DNA of 64,000 bases from Mya arenaria (GCF_026914265.1 NC_069123.1:50538949-50602948); one strand, 5' to 3'. Shown: positions 49,001 through 63,500, counted from the stretch's first letter. Numbers and translations are program-made. The notes: generated by a model not told the origin, from the sequence alone.

Positions 49001-52000
49001 CTGGTATGTACCGACTGGACATTGTTTGCACGAGTCTGTTGATACATCTAGGTAGTGACCCTTCGAACACGAACGAGGTGGTAAGTCTGAAACAATGGTA
49101 TATTTCATAAATACACAGACAATGTTTAGGGGGCCGACTGATGTATTGGAAAATTGAATTTTAATTGATAAGAATACCATTATACAAATTAACAAATATC
49201 ACGCATAATAACATCCATGTAAAATTGTCACAGGACTACCACATTTAAAAGGTCAGTGAAAACACTTTCGTGGGATATCACTCGGGGTAATTGCTAGTGT
49301 CCTTTAATAACGGAGCAGCTAATATATGAAATGCATATCATACAGTCTTATTTTGCTAAAGATCGCACCTATACAGTCATATATGATAGTTGATCCCTCA
49401 TGTTTAGTTGTTTTTCCATGTGGACAGTCTTGGCAGTGCTCCTGGTGCGGCTTGTCCTGGAACTTTCCTACAGCACATGGTCGGCATATCGTGTAGACGG
49501 AGTCCCAAAACTGACCCCGTTCACACGGGGCTAAACAAAAATAGAAACAAAACTGTTCGTATGTAAGCAAGAATGTACATATTGTTTATGTCCAAGTAAA
49601 AGTGCACTTCATTTCCCATATTTAAATATTAATGCGACACACATTGCTTCAACAATTCGATGTCATACAAAAATACATACACAGGCAGTCAGTTTTGTGT
49701 TCCGTTCCCACGTGTAGCGTAATGTAGCCGGACGGGCAGGGGTAACACTGGGTCTGTCCGCTCTCACAGTAGGTGTTCTTGGGGCAAGGATCACACCCAT
49801 CATGGCCGGGGATGTAATAGTAGCCGGGGCTACAGGCTTAATCAAGCAAGTGCAATGGTTCTATTACACACTCTCCAATATTGTCCTTAAACTGTGTGAT
49901 TGAAGTGGCAAGAACCAGACATTTCAGTCGGTCGATAGGTTATAATCAGCTTAATTATTTTGTTGATATATACAGTGTGTGTATACCACGTGATAAATTA
50001 CATCATATATGCTACGTCGGAAGGCAATATTTTGCTTAAAATGAAGACTTAAATCAAAGATAACTTTTCTTTTACAACTCCATTTTAAATGAAACAAAAG
50101 GAAGTCGAAAAAGCTTTAAAAGCACCGCGTTTTTTATTACCGAAATTTGATTAGGTCATTAGTTTAATAAAACACTTCATGGTTCAAGCGAACAGCAAGC
50201 TATGTTCAGTTGAAAAGGAGTTTTTGCTAAAGTTTGTGAGTCAGTCCGGCCACTACAGCTTTTTTTTAAGAATGATCAGTTAATAATGTATTTAATTAAT
50301 TTCATGTACACATAATTATAAGTGTCTACTTGAAATTGCGTGTTACCTTGGCAGTCGGTAATGCTGTCAGCGCCGGGGTGTGGCGTTATTTTGCCCTCCG
50401 GACACGGCTTGCATGTGGTTTGCCCTTGCTGGTCCTGGTAGGTTGCAACTGGGCATTCTCTGCACTGATTGGACGACAAATCCAGAAAACTGCCTTTAGG
50501 ACAGTCTGGTGGAGGTAAATCTGTACAAGAACACATACAGTGGTTGATGGTAGATCTTTTATAGGAACACATGCACTTGTTTATGGCTGGTCTTTATAGG
50601 GACACATACACTGGTAAAGGGTAGGTCTTTAATACGATTAAACATACTTATGACAGTAATAACTAGAAAAAAAGTGTTTTAATAGGAACACACTAACTGG
50701 TATATGGTTGGTCTTTAATAGGAATTCATGAACTGGTATATGGTTGGTCTTTAATAGGAATACATGAACTGGTATATGGTTGGTCTTTAATAGAAATACA
50801 TGAACTGGTATATGGTTAGTTTTTAATAGGACCACATTAACTGGTATATGGTTAGTTTTTAATAGGACCACATTCACTGGTATATGGTTAGTTTTTAATA
50901 GGAATACATAAATTGTAGATCATAGGGCTTTAACAGGAACACACTTGCTGGTAAACGGTTGGTCTTTAATTTAGTAAGGCAGGTCTTTAATCGAAACACA
51001 TTTATTGATTAACGGAAGGCTTTTGAAACCATCATGTAAATTCAAACTCTTTTCCTTTCTAAAAAAATGTAGTACCAGTACAGTCGTAGATTGTTGTGGA
51101 TCCCTCATGCTCGGAAGTTTTTCCATACGGGCATTCGTCGCAGCTTAACTGATGAGGTTTGTCTTGGTAGCGGCCTACAGGACAAGGTCTGCATATCTTG
51201 AGACTGGAATCCCAGTGATGGCCTCGGTCGCACGGAGCTGGAACGAAGCAATGGATACATAAAATCATAATATGATACCGATTGCTGTGTAACCGAGTGC
51301 AAAAATGACAAATAATTATGATCTTGTATACACTTTCACGAAAAACACATACGTAAGCAGTCTGTTTTGTATCCGGTTCCTGTGTGAAGTGTGATGTAAC
51401 CGGAAGGACAGGGGTAACACTGGCTCTGTCCGCTCTCACAATACGTGTTTTGGGGGCAGGGGTCACATCCATCATGGCCGGGGATGTAATAGTAGCCGGC
51501 GTCACACGCTAAATGAATGGTTAATGTAGATGTTAATTTGGCAACAACAAATGCATTCAGATATTTAACAACTTTCATCTTTAATATTTAACCGTATATG
51601 CAATAAGGGTTTTGTCTTTCTTACATTTACAATCATGCTCGTTGTCTGCTCCCGGGTAACGCGTGGTCTTTCCGTCCGGACATGGTTTACAGTTGGTTTG
51701 TCCTGTTTCATCTTGGTATGTCCCAACAGGACATTTTTGACAAGTTTTTGTTGAGTGATCCAGGAAACTACCTTTAGGACAATCTTGTGGTGGTTTATCT
51801 GGAACCAAACATTATGCATTTAGTATTACTTCTTAACCTAATTCAGATAGTATACATTATGATACTCTATTATACCTCACATAAATTTGTCGCTTCTTTA
51901 TATATATAAATTCGATCGGAGCGTATATCACTGTATTTTGATGAAAATCCAGTTTATTGACGTCAGCGCTCTATATTATATTTTGGGCCGGTCCGGACCT

Positions 52001-55000
52001 CGCTTAAAATGTAATATGGACCGCTGACGTCATACGATTGGTTAAGGCGGCTTGCTATTTTCACAACGGCGAAAACTTGTCGCAAGTAAACATTATCAGG
52101 TTTGTTAAATAAAACACATTTAAATCGCTTTAAAAATACTGTCTTGTAATGAAAAGTGTTCGGTATAATATAAGAAATATAACATACCACTTCGGGCCAT
52201 ATGGCATTATAAGGACCGGTCAGTCAGCCCCCGAAGGTGAATGGACCTATACACCTTTGGGGGCTGATTGGCCGGTCTTTATAATGTCATATGACCCTCA
52301 GTGGTGTGCAATATTTCTTAAATAGAAATTCTCAACTTAGTGAAAGACGCACAGTACACATAAGTCATATTTACCAATGCAATCATAAAGGTGTGTTGCT
52401 CCTTCAGATGCCGTAGTTTTGCCGTGAGGACAATCAACACATTCCTCCTGGTTAGGTTTGTTCTGGTATTTTCCAATAGTGCATGGCCGACATAGTCCAT
52501 ACGTGCTGTCCCAAAACTGACCTTTGTCACACGGAGCTTAAATGAAAATTATAAGAGTACAGGGAACATAAGCAACGGAATATGAATACAAGCACGAAAA
52601 TAAAATTTGCTTTAAACAAGATAAATAATAATAAAAAATGGCAACACCAATAATATAAATCAGTTATTGGTCGCTGGTTTTGCCCCTGTGGTGTACATTG
52701 CAATGTTGCCTGGTATGTCCTTGGCAAACCAGTTGCACTACTGTAGTATAATAGACAAATTACACTGTATACTTGTATTTTAGACATAAATGAATTGTTA
52801 TAATAAATCGAGCGTACGTAAGCAATCAGTTTTGTATCCGGTTCCTGTGTGAAGGGTGATGTAGCTGGAAGGACATGGGTTACATTGGGTCTGCCCGCTC
52901 TCACAGTACGTGTTCTGCGGACAGGGATCACATCCGTCATGGCCGGGGATGTAATAGTAGCCGGCGTCACACGCTAAAATGAATGTTCAGGATCTCGATC
53001 ACATTGCTTTAGGTTTTGACTTAGAATAAATTCCAAATAAAATACTACAATGTTTTAAGACTTAAATAATTCAATAAAATAAAGTCATACTTTTTGGGAC
53101 GCGGTTAGGGAGAACAGTGAGCACACATAATTCAATACTGAATACTCAAGTGTTTCATTACGTCTACAGTCGTTGCTGCTGTCTGCGCCAGGGTGGGCTG
53201 TTGTTTGACCATCCGAGCACTGCGTGCAAGAAGTCTGACCGGTCTGGTCCTGGTATGTCCCCACCGGGCATTTCTTGCACGTCTTACTGGACACGTCCAA
53301 GAAGGAACCGACTGGGCACGTGGGAGGCGGGGCATCTGAAATGTTCATGCCACAGTGATATCCAGACATACTGAATAGCTTTTTGTAGGTGAGCGACCAA
53401 CAAATGTGTACATTACAGTAAGAAACTTAATGCCAGTTGTTTTGGCTGTTAAGCTGATCAAAATATAACTAAACAATAATGAGTTTATAACCTTACTTAT
53501 ACAATCGTATATATTGGTTGATCCTTCCGAGTGCGTGGTTTTGTCATGCGGGCATGGTTTGCATGACTTTTGGTAAGGTTTGTCCTGGTAGGCACCTACC
53601 GGACAGAGCTTACACACGTGGTTGTCCCAGAATTGACCTTTCTCGCAAGGCGCTGGAACAATGACAAAAGTATGTACATATTGGATATATATGTAAGGAT
53701 TTTTCTACAACCATATTTACACCAGGGCCATATGCATAAAGCATCTTTGTGCAAATTTCAAGAAGGTATTTGGAAAAGAGTAACAATGTTTTACACCTAA
53801 AAATGAAAAGAGGTGGTACTCATATTAATGTTCACTTTGAAGATCGATGAACACAGCCCTAGATCATACCAATCATTACATACACTTTATGTACTATAAA
53901 CGCACGCCACTACACAAGCGTTCTATTATAACACTTACGAAGACATAATGCAACGGAATGGCAGCCTGTGTTGAGTGTAATGTGGCCATCCGGACAGGGG
54001 CGGCAAGACGGCTCGCCCGGCGACCGGTACTGGTTTTTGGGACACGGCGTGCATCGGGTCTCACCGTACCGCCGTTCCTCGCCCCCTGGACACTCTGTTG
54101 GTAAGAAGCCAATTAAATGTTTTTGCCTGTATACTGTACGGCGAAAAAGGACTGTTTATGAGTATAGTTGAAACCAGCACAAAGCAGTAATTTTGATGTA
54201 ACACAATGCTATAAAGGATGCTTGCATCGGAGGGACGTACAGCAATCGAACTAGTCCAAACCAATTGATAGCAAACTACTCATACACCCATTTAACTTAC
54301 CTAGAATTTACATAAAGCGATGCCGAATGAAAACATGACCAAGATTAATGTTTTTCATGCAGTTCCTTACCAATACAGTCTTGGTATGTGTTCGCCCCGG
54401 TGTTTGGTGTTATGTAACCCTGTGGACAGGCCACACAGTATGTCATCTCCTCCCGGCTCTGATAGGTGCCCACCGGACATGGCCTGCACTCGCCTCCCTC
54501 CTGGTAATTGCCCTTTCCACAGGCTGCATGGTCTGCAGTGTAACAATACACTCTATTCAGACAAAGTAAATAAGAAAAAAAACAAGAAGATGTCAGTTGC
54601 TAAGATTAAAAAATAGTTTCAACAATGTAAATGAAACACTTTTGAAAAAACAAGAATAGGAGCAAATTTTCATATTTTACTTTAACTTTATAAAAGACAC
54701 GGACCCATGAACAAACTATATATATATAACTATTATATATGCATCTATATAAGTAATTAAGTTAATAACAAAATCACATAACATACATGGACATCACACT
54801 ACACATCTATAACATAGGGAAGAATTAATAGTTGTAATACATCTCTAACATAAGAGAAAACTATTGATTGTAATACATATCTAGCATAAGAGAAAACTAT
54901 TGATTGTAATACATATCTAGCATAAGAGAAAACTATTGATTGTCATACATATCTAGCATAAGAGAAAACTATTGATTGTAATACATATCTAGCATAAGAG

Positions 55001-58000
55001 AAAACTATTGATTGTAATACATATCTAGCATAAGAGAAAACTATTGATTGTAATACATATCTAGCATAAGAGAAAACTATTGATTGTAATACATATCTAG
55101 CATAAGAGAAAACTATTTATTATAATACATTTCTAGCATAAGAGAAACTATTTATTATAATACATATCTAGCATAAGAGAAAACTATTTATTATAATACA
55201 TTTCTAGCATAAGAGAAACTATTTATTATAATACATTTCTAACATAACGGAGGACTCGTGGGATGTAGTCCAATGATGGAGAAAATGTTTTGTCTGATTC
55301 CAGATTTAATGTCACTTGAAGTCCTATCTCTTTCACTCCTTAATCAATACATACCAATGCAGTATGTTACACTTGTAGCTCCCGGTGTCCGGGTGATCCT
55401 ACCAGCGGGGCATGGCTTGCAGGAGTCCCGGTAGGGCTCGTCCTGGTAGGTGCCCTTGGGACACTTGAGGCACAGCTGGAGCGCCCGCAGCCAATACGCC
55501 CCTGCCTCACAAGAAGCTGAAGCGAATACAAGGCAACATTTATTTAAAAAAACACACGACAGTCAAATTTAAATTGTGCGTCACTAAATATGTATACGTA
55601 GTTTGGCTTTGCAAAGGAACATGAGCTATTTGACAACTATTTTGGGGTGTTTCGTTGGAGGGTCATTGGACTGTATTTTTCTCAAATGTTTATACGAATG
55701 GTATTTACATTGTGTAGTTTGAACCTTCTGACTAGAAACCGGTATGTACGTACGCGCGCACACGGTGCTGCCAACGGCGGGAGTGTGGAGACCGTAGGGA
55801 CAAGGCAGGCACTTGTAGTGACCGGCGTCCCGGTACTGGTTAACAGGGCATGGCTCGCACTCGTGGGTTGACTCGTCAAACTGCTTTCCAAGGGGACACT
55901 CTGGAAGAATTGAGAAATGGCGCTGGTCTTAGTTTTCTTAGCTATAATGTGTAAAGTGACAAGTCTGCTCTAACAATATGTTTTTTTTTCTTTAACCCAT
56001 TTATGTGGAAAGAAAATCTGCATAATTACCAGATATTTGGATATTAGTCGTCTTCCGTTTGTCTTTTTGATTTTATCAATTACGCGATACCAAAAATAGA
56101 CTCACCTTTACATTGCTTGCTACTGGTGCAGCCGGGCTCGCTGGTGAACTTTCCATATCCGCACGGTGTGCACGAGACCTGCCCGTTGCGGTCCTTGTAC
56201 GAGTTAACGGGACACGGTCTGCACGTGTAACTGGCGTGGTCCAGGAATTTGCCGGGAGGGCAATCCTCGTCACGTTCCTCTTAAATAATGAGGGTTAGAG
56301 CAGTTTTGTTTCCGTTTTTTATTGTCATGGTCTTCATTGTATTCATTCATCGCAATATAAAGATGAAGCCTTTGTCAATGTATTACGTGATACCATGGTT
56401 ATGTTAACAACTGTGGACAGACAATGGTTAGATATGAAATTTCCATGGATCATTTGGTCTTACCTTTACATTTATCCTTGCTCGCGGCGCCCACGGCGTC
56501 TGTTGTCTGACCACGAGGGCAGGAAATACAGCTTGTCTGGTACTTCCGATCCTGGTACTGGCCAATAGGACATGGACGGCAGTCCTCGTAATGACTGTCC
56601 CAGTATCGACCTGCTGGGCATGGGGCTGGGGGGAGGACAAAAATGGAAAATTAAAAATGACATAGATCATGGCTTTTTTTGCTGTATTGATTTTTAAACA
56701 GTTTGAACATGATATCAAACCTATTATAATACTAGAGTTTCTGCCGCACGTATAAAGCAAACCTGATTTCTAATTGTAAATAATGTTCCTTTTGAGGGTA
56801 CCGAATACTTACGCAGACACAACGACTCTTCACCACACCCATTGGCCTCAGTTATAAATCCATGCTGGCACGGCTGACATTGACCTTGACCGGTTTCCCT
56901 TAAAATATATGACCAATGTCATTATTTGAAATTTAAAGTGTTGGTATTGAAGACATTGAGGACATACTAGTACTAATTTAATGTTTGCCCATATGTTTAC
57001 CTAAATGGCCTACCTGTAGAAATCGACGGGGCATGGTTCACAGCCAGAACTGTCCCAGGAATATTGTTGTCCGGGGGGACACTCTGAAATGCATATTTTC
57101 CCCTGTATGATAAGTTTGCATAAATTTATGGTGCGATATAAAGTTGCAAAACGAACGCTATGATTATGTTATAGCAAGTGTGTGTCCATCGAGGTTCATA
57201 ATTACTGCGTTGCTTTATTACCTTGACAGTCCTCCCGACTTTTAGCCCCTGGTGTGGCCGTATGGAGGCCGTCGGGACAGGCGTTACAATACGTCATATC
57301 CGGTCTGTCCTGGTAGGAGCCGCTGGGACAGGGGTCACACACGGAGGTCCCGGGAGTCTTGAAGGTCCCGGGCGGACAACCAGGTATATCTAGGGGTAAA
57401 CGGTAATCAGTATATTTATTTAAATAAAATGCTTTATTTTCGTAAAAAAAGAGAAAATATTTAATCTGTATCGTAAAACATCAAACTACGAGATCAGCAA
57501 ATTTCCGCTTACCAATGCATTCGTACACCGTTTTGGCACCTCCATGTTCTGTGGTCTGACCGTAGGGGCAGTGTCTACAGGACTGCTGTCCGACGCTGTC
57601 CTGGTATTGACCCGTGGGGCACGGGATGCACAACTTCCGATTAACGTCCCAGAACGTTCCCGGTTCACAAGGTGCTGTAGTAAAGTACGTTATCTTTAAC
57701 GGGTATATTATTTAAGCGATAAAAAGAAAACATAATTAAATCCGCAAATTAAAAATAGAATGTGTTTATCAACCATTAGGACCGGAAGAGGCCGTATATG
57801 TTGAACAAAAGTACTACTCACGTTCACAATCATATGCACCGGGCTTGCGGGCGTAGCCGTGTGGACAGGACACACAGGAAGTCTTGTCCCAGAAGGTATT
57901 GGGCGGACAAACCTCGCACTTCCGGCTCACAGGGTCGTACTGCCGCCCCGACTCGCAACCTGCAACACACATGGTAAATACATGTTCTGCATAAATATTT

Positions 58001-60361
58001 CTCAATATATGATTTTAACCCTTTAAATGAAAATTTAAAAACACAATCTTATTAAAATATCTTGATAATCAACACTTTGCCAAACTGATAACTGTTTTAA
58101 TGATAAAAAAAATGGAATTGCACGATTTAAACATTATTGGCATACTTTTCCATTGCATCTCACTTGCGAAACTACTGCTTTTTTAAGACTTTCTTTATTT
58201 CATTCGCATGTATTTCATATTCATGACATTGTTTTACTTCACTAGTTGGAGATCTTCTGGAAGTTATCGCCTTTACCTTTGCAATAGTGTGGCGAGGGCG
58301 TTCCCACGTACAGGGTGGTCGTTCCGTGTGGACAGTCTTTGCAGGAAGACTGGTTTGGTTCGTCCTGGTACGTCCCAAGGGGGCAGGGGGCGCATCCGTG
58401 GGACTCCGCCGACCAGTAATAACCAGTACTGCACTGGACTGAAACGGAGTGGGTAACATTCTAAGAATGGGCGCGTACATCAGTTTTCTTTAGGGTAGGG
58501 CAACAAAAAGGCCCCGCACGTGACACGTTAAATACAACAGCGCGGTGACGTGTGTCAGAACATAGACTTACGATTGAGATTGGCAGATAGGCGAGAACCA
58601 ATCCTATTCCAATGAACATAGAAAATGTTACTCACGCTACGTCTTAGAAGACGCATATCATTTCGTTTTAGAATATATTCCTATGCTGATATTAGATGTA
58701 AATATATACCGTGTTTTATAGACGTAGACCAAATATGCAAAAATCATCCAATTAGTCACATCTGATAAAAACAATGTATAATTAAAACTTAGTATATATG
58801 CGTATACTGCTTTATGTATTTGTCAACATTGGCCATAGCCATCCATTCTGGATATTCTGTAAATAAAACTTGAAATTATTCTATTTTTATAATACCTATA
58901 CACTCAACTTGATCTGTACAACCCCTGTCTACGGTTGTCCTGCCGGGTGGGCAGGGTTTGCAGGCGTTCTGTCCGGGCTGGTCCTGGTACTGACCCACGG
59001 GACAGGGAAAACACTGAAACACGCCCCAGAACGAACCTGCCGTGCACGGAGCTGGAAAATAAACTTCCCCTTGGTCATACTGCTTGATTTTTTATCGAAT
59101 TTAATATTTTTGCCGTTCAGAAATAAACAACAACAACAACAACACGTATTTAGATAGTACTTCAAACATTTTTATGTCAAACATAATGTTTCATGCTTAT
59201 TTCAATGATTATGTAGAGGATAATTGTTTAAGTGTAAGATCGTTATATATTTCACCGAGTGAGCACCAAAAGGTATATTTTCACGAGTGGCTGCGATATT
59301 GATAACCATACATTTCGATAAATTTACATTACTTAGAGTGAGGGACTCCGCTTGGCCATAATCAGCAGATAAACCATATTTATTTTGAGGTCAGTGGATA
59401 AAAGGTCAAATTGGTTTTGGCCTTAAGCTGAAAATCTTAAAAAGTGTATGACCCAGGGACCTCACACTTTCTAGATAGGTTGGCCGTGACCAGCAAATAA
59501 AACAAATTGCATTTGAAGTCAGTGGGTCAAAGTTCAAGGTCGTTATGACCGTAAACTGAAAATACGCAATGTCCATTATTATCGTTATTAGCCAGTTTTG
59601 GTTGGGTCAGAATTTAAACAAAAACCACATAGAGTAAATGGAAATGGAAACACTTAGTTACTGATATACTTATGTGTTGTTCTGTATGTATGACGATTTG
59701 ACTAATTGTACTAGGTAAAGTCATCACATTTGCATTTTTTGGGCAACTATATATAATTGCCTATTTCCCTCGGTTCCTCACAGTCACAGATTTATTTAAG
59801 ATTCTTCGACATGCTTTCAAATTCACATAAGCGTTTCAATCGCTTTTTCGCATTAATGTATCTGAGTAGTTATACTATCTATTTCGAAAATAACACCTGA
59901 ATTGATCCGTTAAGACAGTCCATATGTTTTTTCTCAAGTAAAACTGACAATTAAAATTGTGTAACTCAATAAACATTAAAACTGAAAATCTTGATATTAG
60001 GATATGTTGACGATCGTTGGTTTCATATACTTTTTCCTAATAAACAGAGTTCTACAAATGTACTACGTGTACCGATGCAGTCGTTCTTGCTGTTGGACGC
60101 GATTTTTTGGGTGGTCTTGTATCCCTCGCACGGATAACAACTGGTCTGACCGGCCCGCGGTTGATACGTCCCAAGGCCACATGGCACACATTTTCCCCCT
60201 CTCAAGTAATAACCAGGCTTACACGAAACTGTGAGGGAAAATCATACTATATATACTTACCTCAAAGGTGCAGTGTTAAACAAGAGTCTGCGCTTTATGC
60301 AACTATTCGTTTTAGTAAACAATGTTATGTATTATTATTATTATTATTATTATTATTGTTA

Positions 60362-60449
<88 letters not shown>

Positions 60450-60493
60450 CATTATTATTATTATTATTATTAATTTTAATATTATGACTATTA

Positions 60494-60553
<60 letters not shown>

Positions 60554-63500
60554 GATGTATTTAACTCTAAAAGGGTGTCGGTTATTTTTAACTTCTAAAG
60601 CAAGCAAGCAATGATTGAAACTTTATTAGCTGGAACTTATTTAATATAAATGGTCTCCCAAACCTTGACAATCCTGCCTGCGGGTGGCCCCTGGTGTGTC
60701 CGTGCCGGTCCCGCGCGGACAGGGTTTACAGCTGTCCTGGTTTGGACGGTCCTGGTACAAATCTACCGGACATTTTGTGCACGTTGCGTGGTCGTACCGC
60801 CGCCGGTCTAAGAAATAACCAGGGCCGCACGATACTGATGAGGAAAGAGCGGATAACTGATTAAAAACAAATTATGTCGATCATATGACAGTAAAATGTA
60901 CAATCGTCTAAAGGTTGGTTTTATTTTATCAAAAATATTCAAACTATATAAGAGCAGCCTTTATTATTTTGAAGTAATATTTTAGATACACGTTTCACCC
61001 AAATATTGGTTGTACATGTTACCTATACAGTCCTGTGCGCTGTCAGCGCCGGGGCGGTTCGTCCGCGTGCCGACAGGACACAGCTCACACTGATTCTGGC
61101 CGGGTTTGTCCTGGTATTTGCCCTCGGGACAAAGGACGCACTTTCTCTGAGCCGCGGACCAGAACGAACCGGGGTCGCATATACCTACATGCACATATAA
61201 GTAAAAAATAAAGGCTCGCACACAATATGTAATAAATAATATATTTAAAACAAGAGTGAACGTATAGTATGCAAAATATTTTCGCCACCTGCTTCGAAAT
61301 CTGCCTCAAGAACCGGAATATTGTTGAAATGGAAATTATTAAATCGAAACACAATACTGTTCATATCATTTTTAATGTAAGGCAAAAACTATATAATCAT
61401 ATTGGAGCTCTTATTCCGTGATCTCACAATGGTGTCAACTGAATTTAGTGTTGGACGAAAAGTTGCGTTAACTAACGCCTTGAGCGTTGTCGGCCCCGGT
61501 AACGATCGTCGTGGTGCCCGAGGGACGGGGCCTTCATTCGTTTGACGGTCAATGACGCACAACTACACACGCAAAATCATTTAAACACTAACATAAAGCA
61601 TTCAGGGATACAAAAAAGGTTCACGCACTTATACATTCATCTTCTGATACACTTCCGGTATGGCTGGTCGTCTGGCCAGGTAGACAGGGAAGGCATGTCG
61701 TCTGTTCCGTTTGTGGCTGGTAAGTGCCCTGGGGACACTTGTGGCATGTCCCGTACTGCTCGAAATAACCCGCATGACAATGCACTGAAACACATTAAAA
61801 ATTGTTCTTAATATGAAAACGCGATCTTTACGGAACATGGGAGTATCAACGTTATAAAGGTGGCTAAAATGAGTAACGTTTTCTGAAACTAAGTATAAAT
61901 CGTTGTGAGGCTTGTTTCAGAATTCAAGTATTGTTTTCCCCGAAGTGGTCAAAGTTGTTCTCTCATCACTAACCAGTACATTCATCCTTGGACTTGGCGC
62001 CGGACTGGTCGGTGGTGGATCCTAGCGGACAGCGAATACACTTCGGGTCCCTGTTCTTTTTTCTGTATGTGTTCACGGGGCAGATGGCGCAGACGTCCGG
62101 GTCACGCGAAACTAGCTCGTACCCGCTCTCACACGGATCTGAGGGGATGTAAAAGATGACTATTGTTTACCGTGATTGATGAGCTATTAATGGAAGTGAT
62201 ACATACATCCTTATAACAAAACTCATACATATATTATCAGGTTCAATGCGTCAATTTTAACCACATTCTGAAACACATGCATTCTATCAAAATACGAGAT
62301 GATGAGCACCATTACCGAAACAATCATCGGCGCTTTTGGAGCTGGCTCCTCGTGTGACCTCAAACTGCTTACAGGGGAAACAGGATAGACAGTTATCCCG
62401 GGGCTGGTACGTCCCCCGGGGGCACGGCTGGCACGTATCCTGTCCATTCACGCTCACCCGCTGGTGGCCTTTTCCACATTCAACTGATGTATAGTAAAGT
62501 AGATATTTGGTAGTTTTATGTAAAGAGTGTTTGGCAGGTTTTCGTGGACAGAGAATGTGTATCACGATGATACCTTTACAGAGAACGCATGTAAGCCTTA
62601 ACAGCTAAAATAGCTGTGTGAAGGTATTAGCAAAACATACGACATTAGGCATTCAAAAATGAAAGTCGTGCTGACACGACATTGGACATTCAAAACTGAA
62701 TGTCGTGCCAGCACAACATTGGACATTGGACATTCAAACTTTCTTTTTTGAATGTCCAATGTCTAATGTCGTATGCTTAGCTAATTTCACACAGCTTTTC
62801 AAAATTGTGTTTTTTTATTAAGGAAGGCAGTAAATTGAATAGTTTGAATGATGAAGTTCCCTTACCGACACACTCTTCAGCCGACTTCGAGCCCACTCTT
62901 AGTGTTGTCTGTCCCGGCGGACAGCGGGTGCACCTCAGAAGACCTCGTTTGTCCGTGTAGGATCCTGGAAAACAGCTCATACAGTCGTCGTGTGCATGAC
63001 TGTAGAACAAACCTGGCCCGCAGCGATCTTTAAAAAATAAGATGAGATTAATGTGTGACCCAAGTTCATTTTTATGTCTCAAGAATAAAACTTCCGGTGG
63101 CAATATTTATATAATATGCGTGTAATGGTTGACACGTTCACATACATACATTGACAATCTCTCTGTGACGTTGCCCCTGGCTCCGTGGTCTCGGCCTTGG
63201 AGCTGCATCGTCTGCACGTGTCCATTGAATCCGACTTGAATGTGCCGGCTGGGCATGGTGCGCAGTCCGCAGGAACCGCGCCGTTCTTTGGCATCATCTT
63301 GCCGACCGGGCACACGTCTGTAAGCGGAAAAAAGAATGGCGACGATAAAGTGTGCGTCAAAATAATGTCCCAAGAAGACTATCCTTTAAAATAATAAACC
63401 ACATTGCCGTAAACACGTATGTTATGTATGTACAAGTAGTATAAATCAGATACAACATACCGACGCAGTCGCTGACACGGGAAGCGCCGACGGTGAACGT

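Larger units (their letters stand above)
45445..53652 (-). other. Giant gene block 2: six three-exon cassettes (repeats 22-39)
   Basis: Type A/B/C exons, transcript order: 53497-53652, 53162-53335, 52818-52973; 52375-52536, 51625-51798, 51353-51508; 51076-51237, 50347-50520, 49681-49836; 49369-49530, 48913-49086, 48160-48315; 47646-47807, 46816-46989, 46493-46648; 46175-46336, 45888-46061, 45445-45600. Type A reads APC-x-x-G-x-x-W-D ... YQDKPHQ ... GKTT-x-HEGST (162 nt, first copy 156). Type B starts with the acidic-proline lead D-x-PPP-x-C and has GSFLDLS ... GTYQDQ-x-GQT ... PHPGAD (174 nt). Type C reads ACDAGYYYIPGHDGCDPCP then NTYCESGQ ... GYITLHTGTGYKTDCL (156 nt). A full cassette is 492 coding nt. 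Introns differ in length, giving genomic spacing of about 1.0-1.7 kb. Confidence 0.93.

Noticed and set aside
50638..50877. 79-codon frame with a repeated LLKTNHIPV motif
   Set aside because: It results from a 36-bp minisatellite whose period is a multiple of three; it lies in an intron.
60231..60564. Poly-isoleucine and poly-tyrosine open frames
   Set aside because: Artefacts of the (ATT)n microsatellite.
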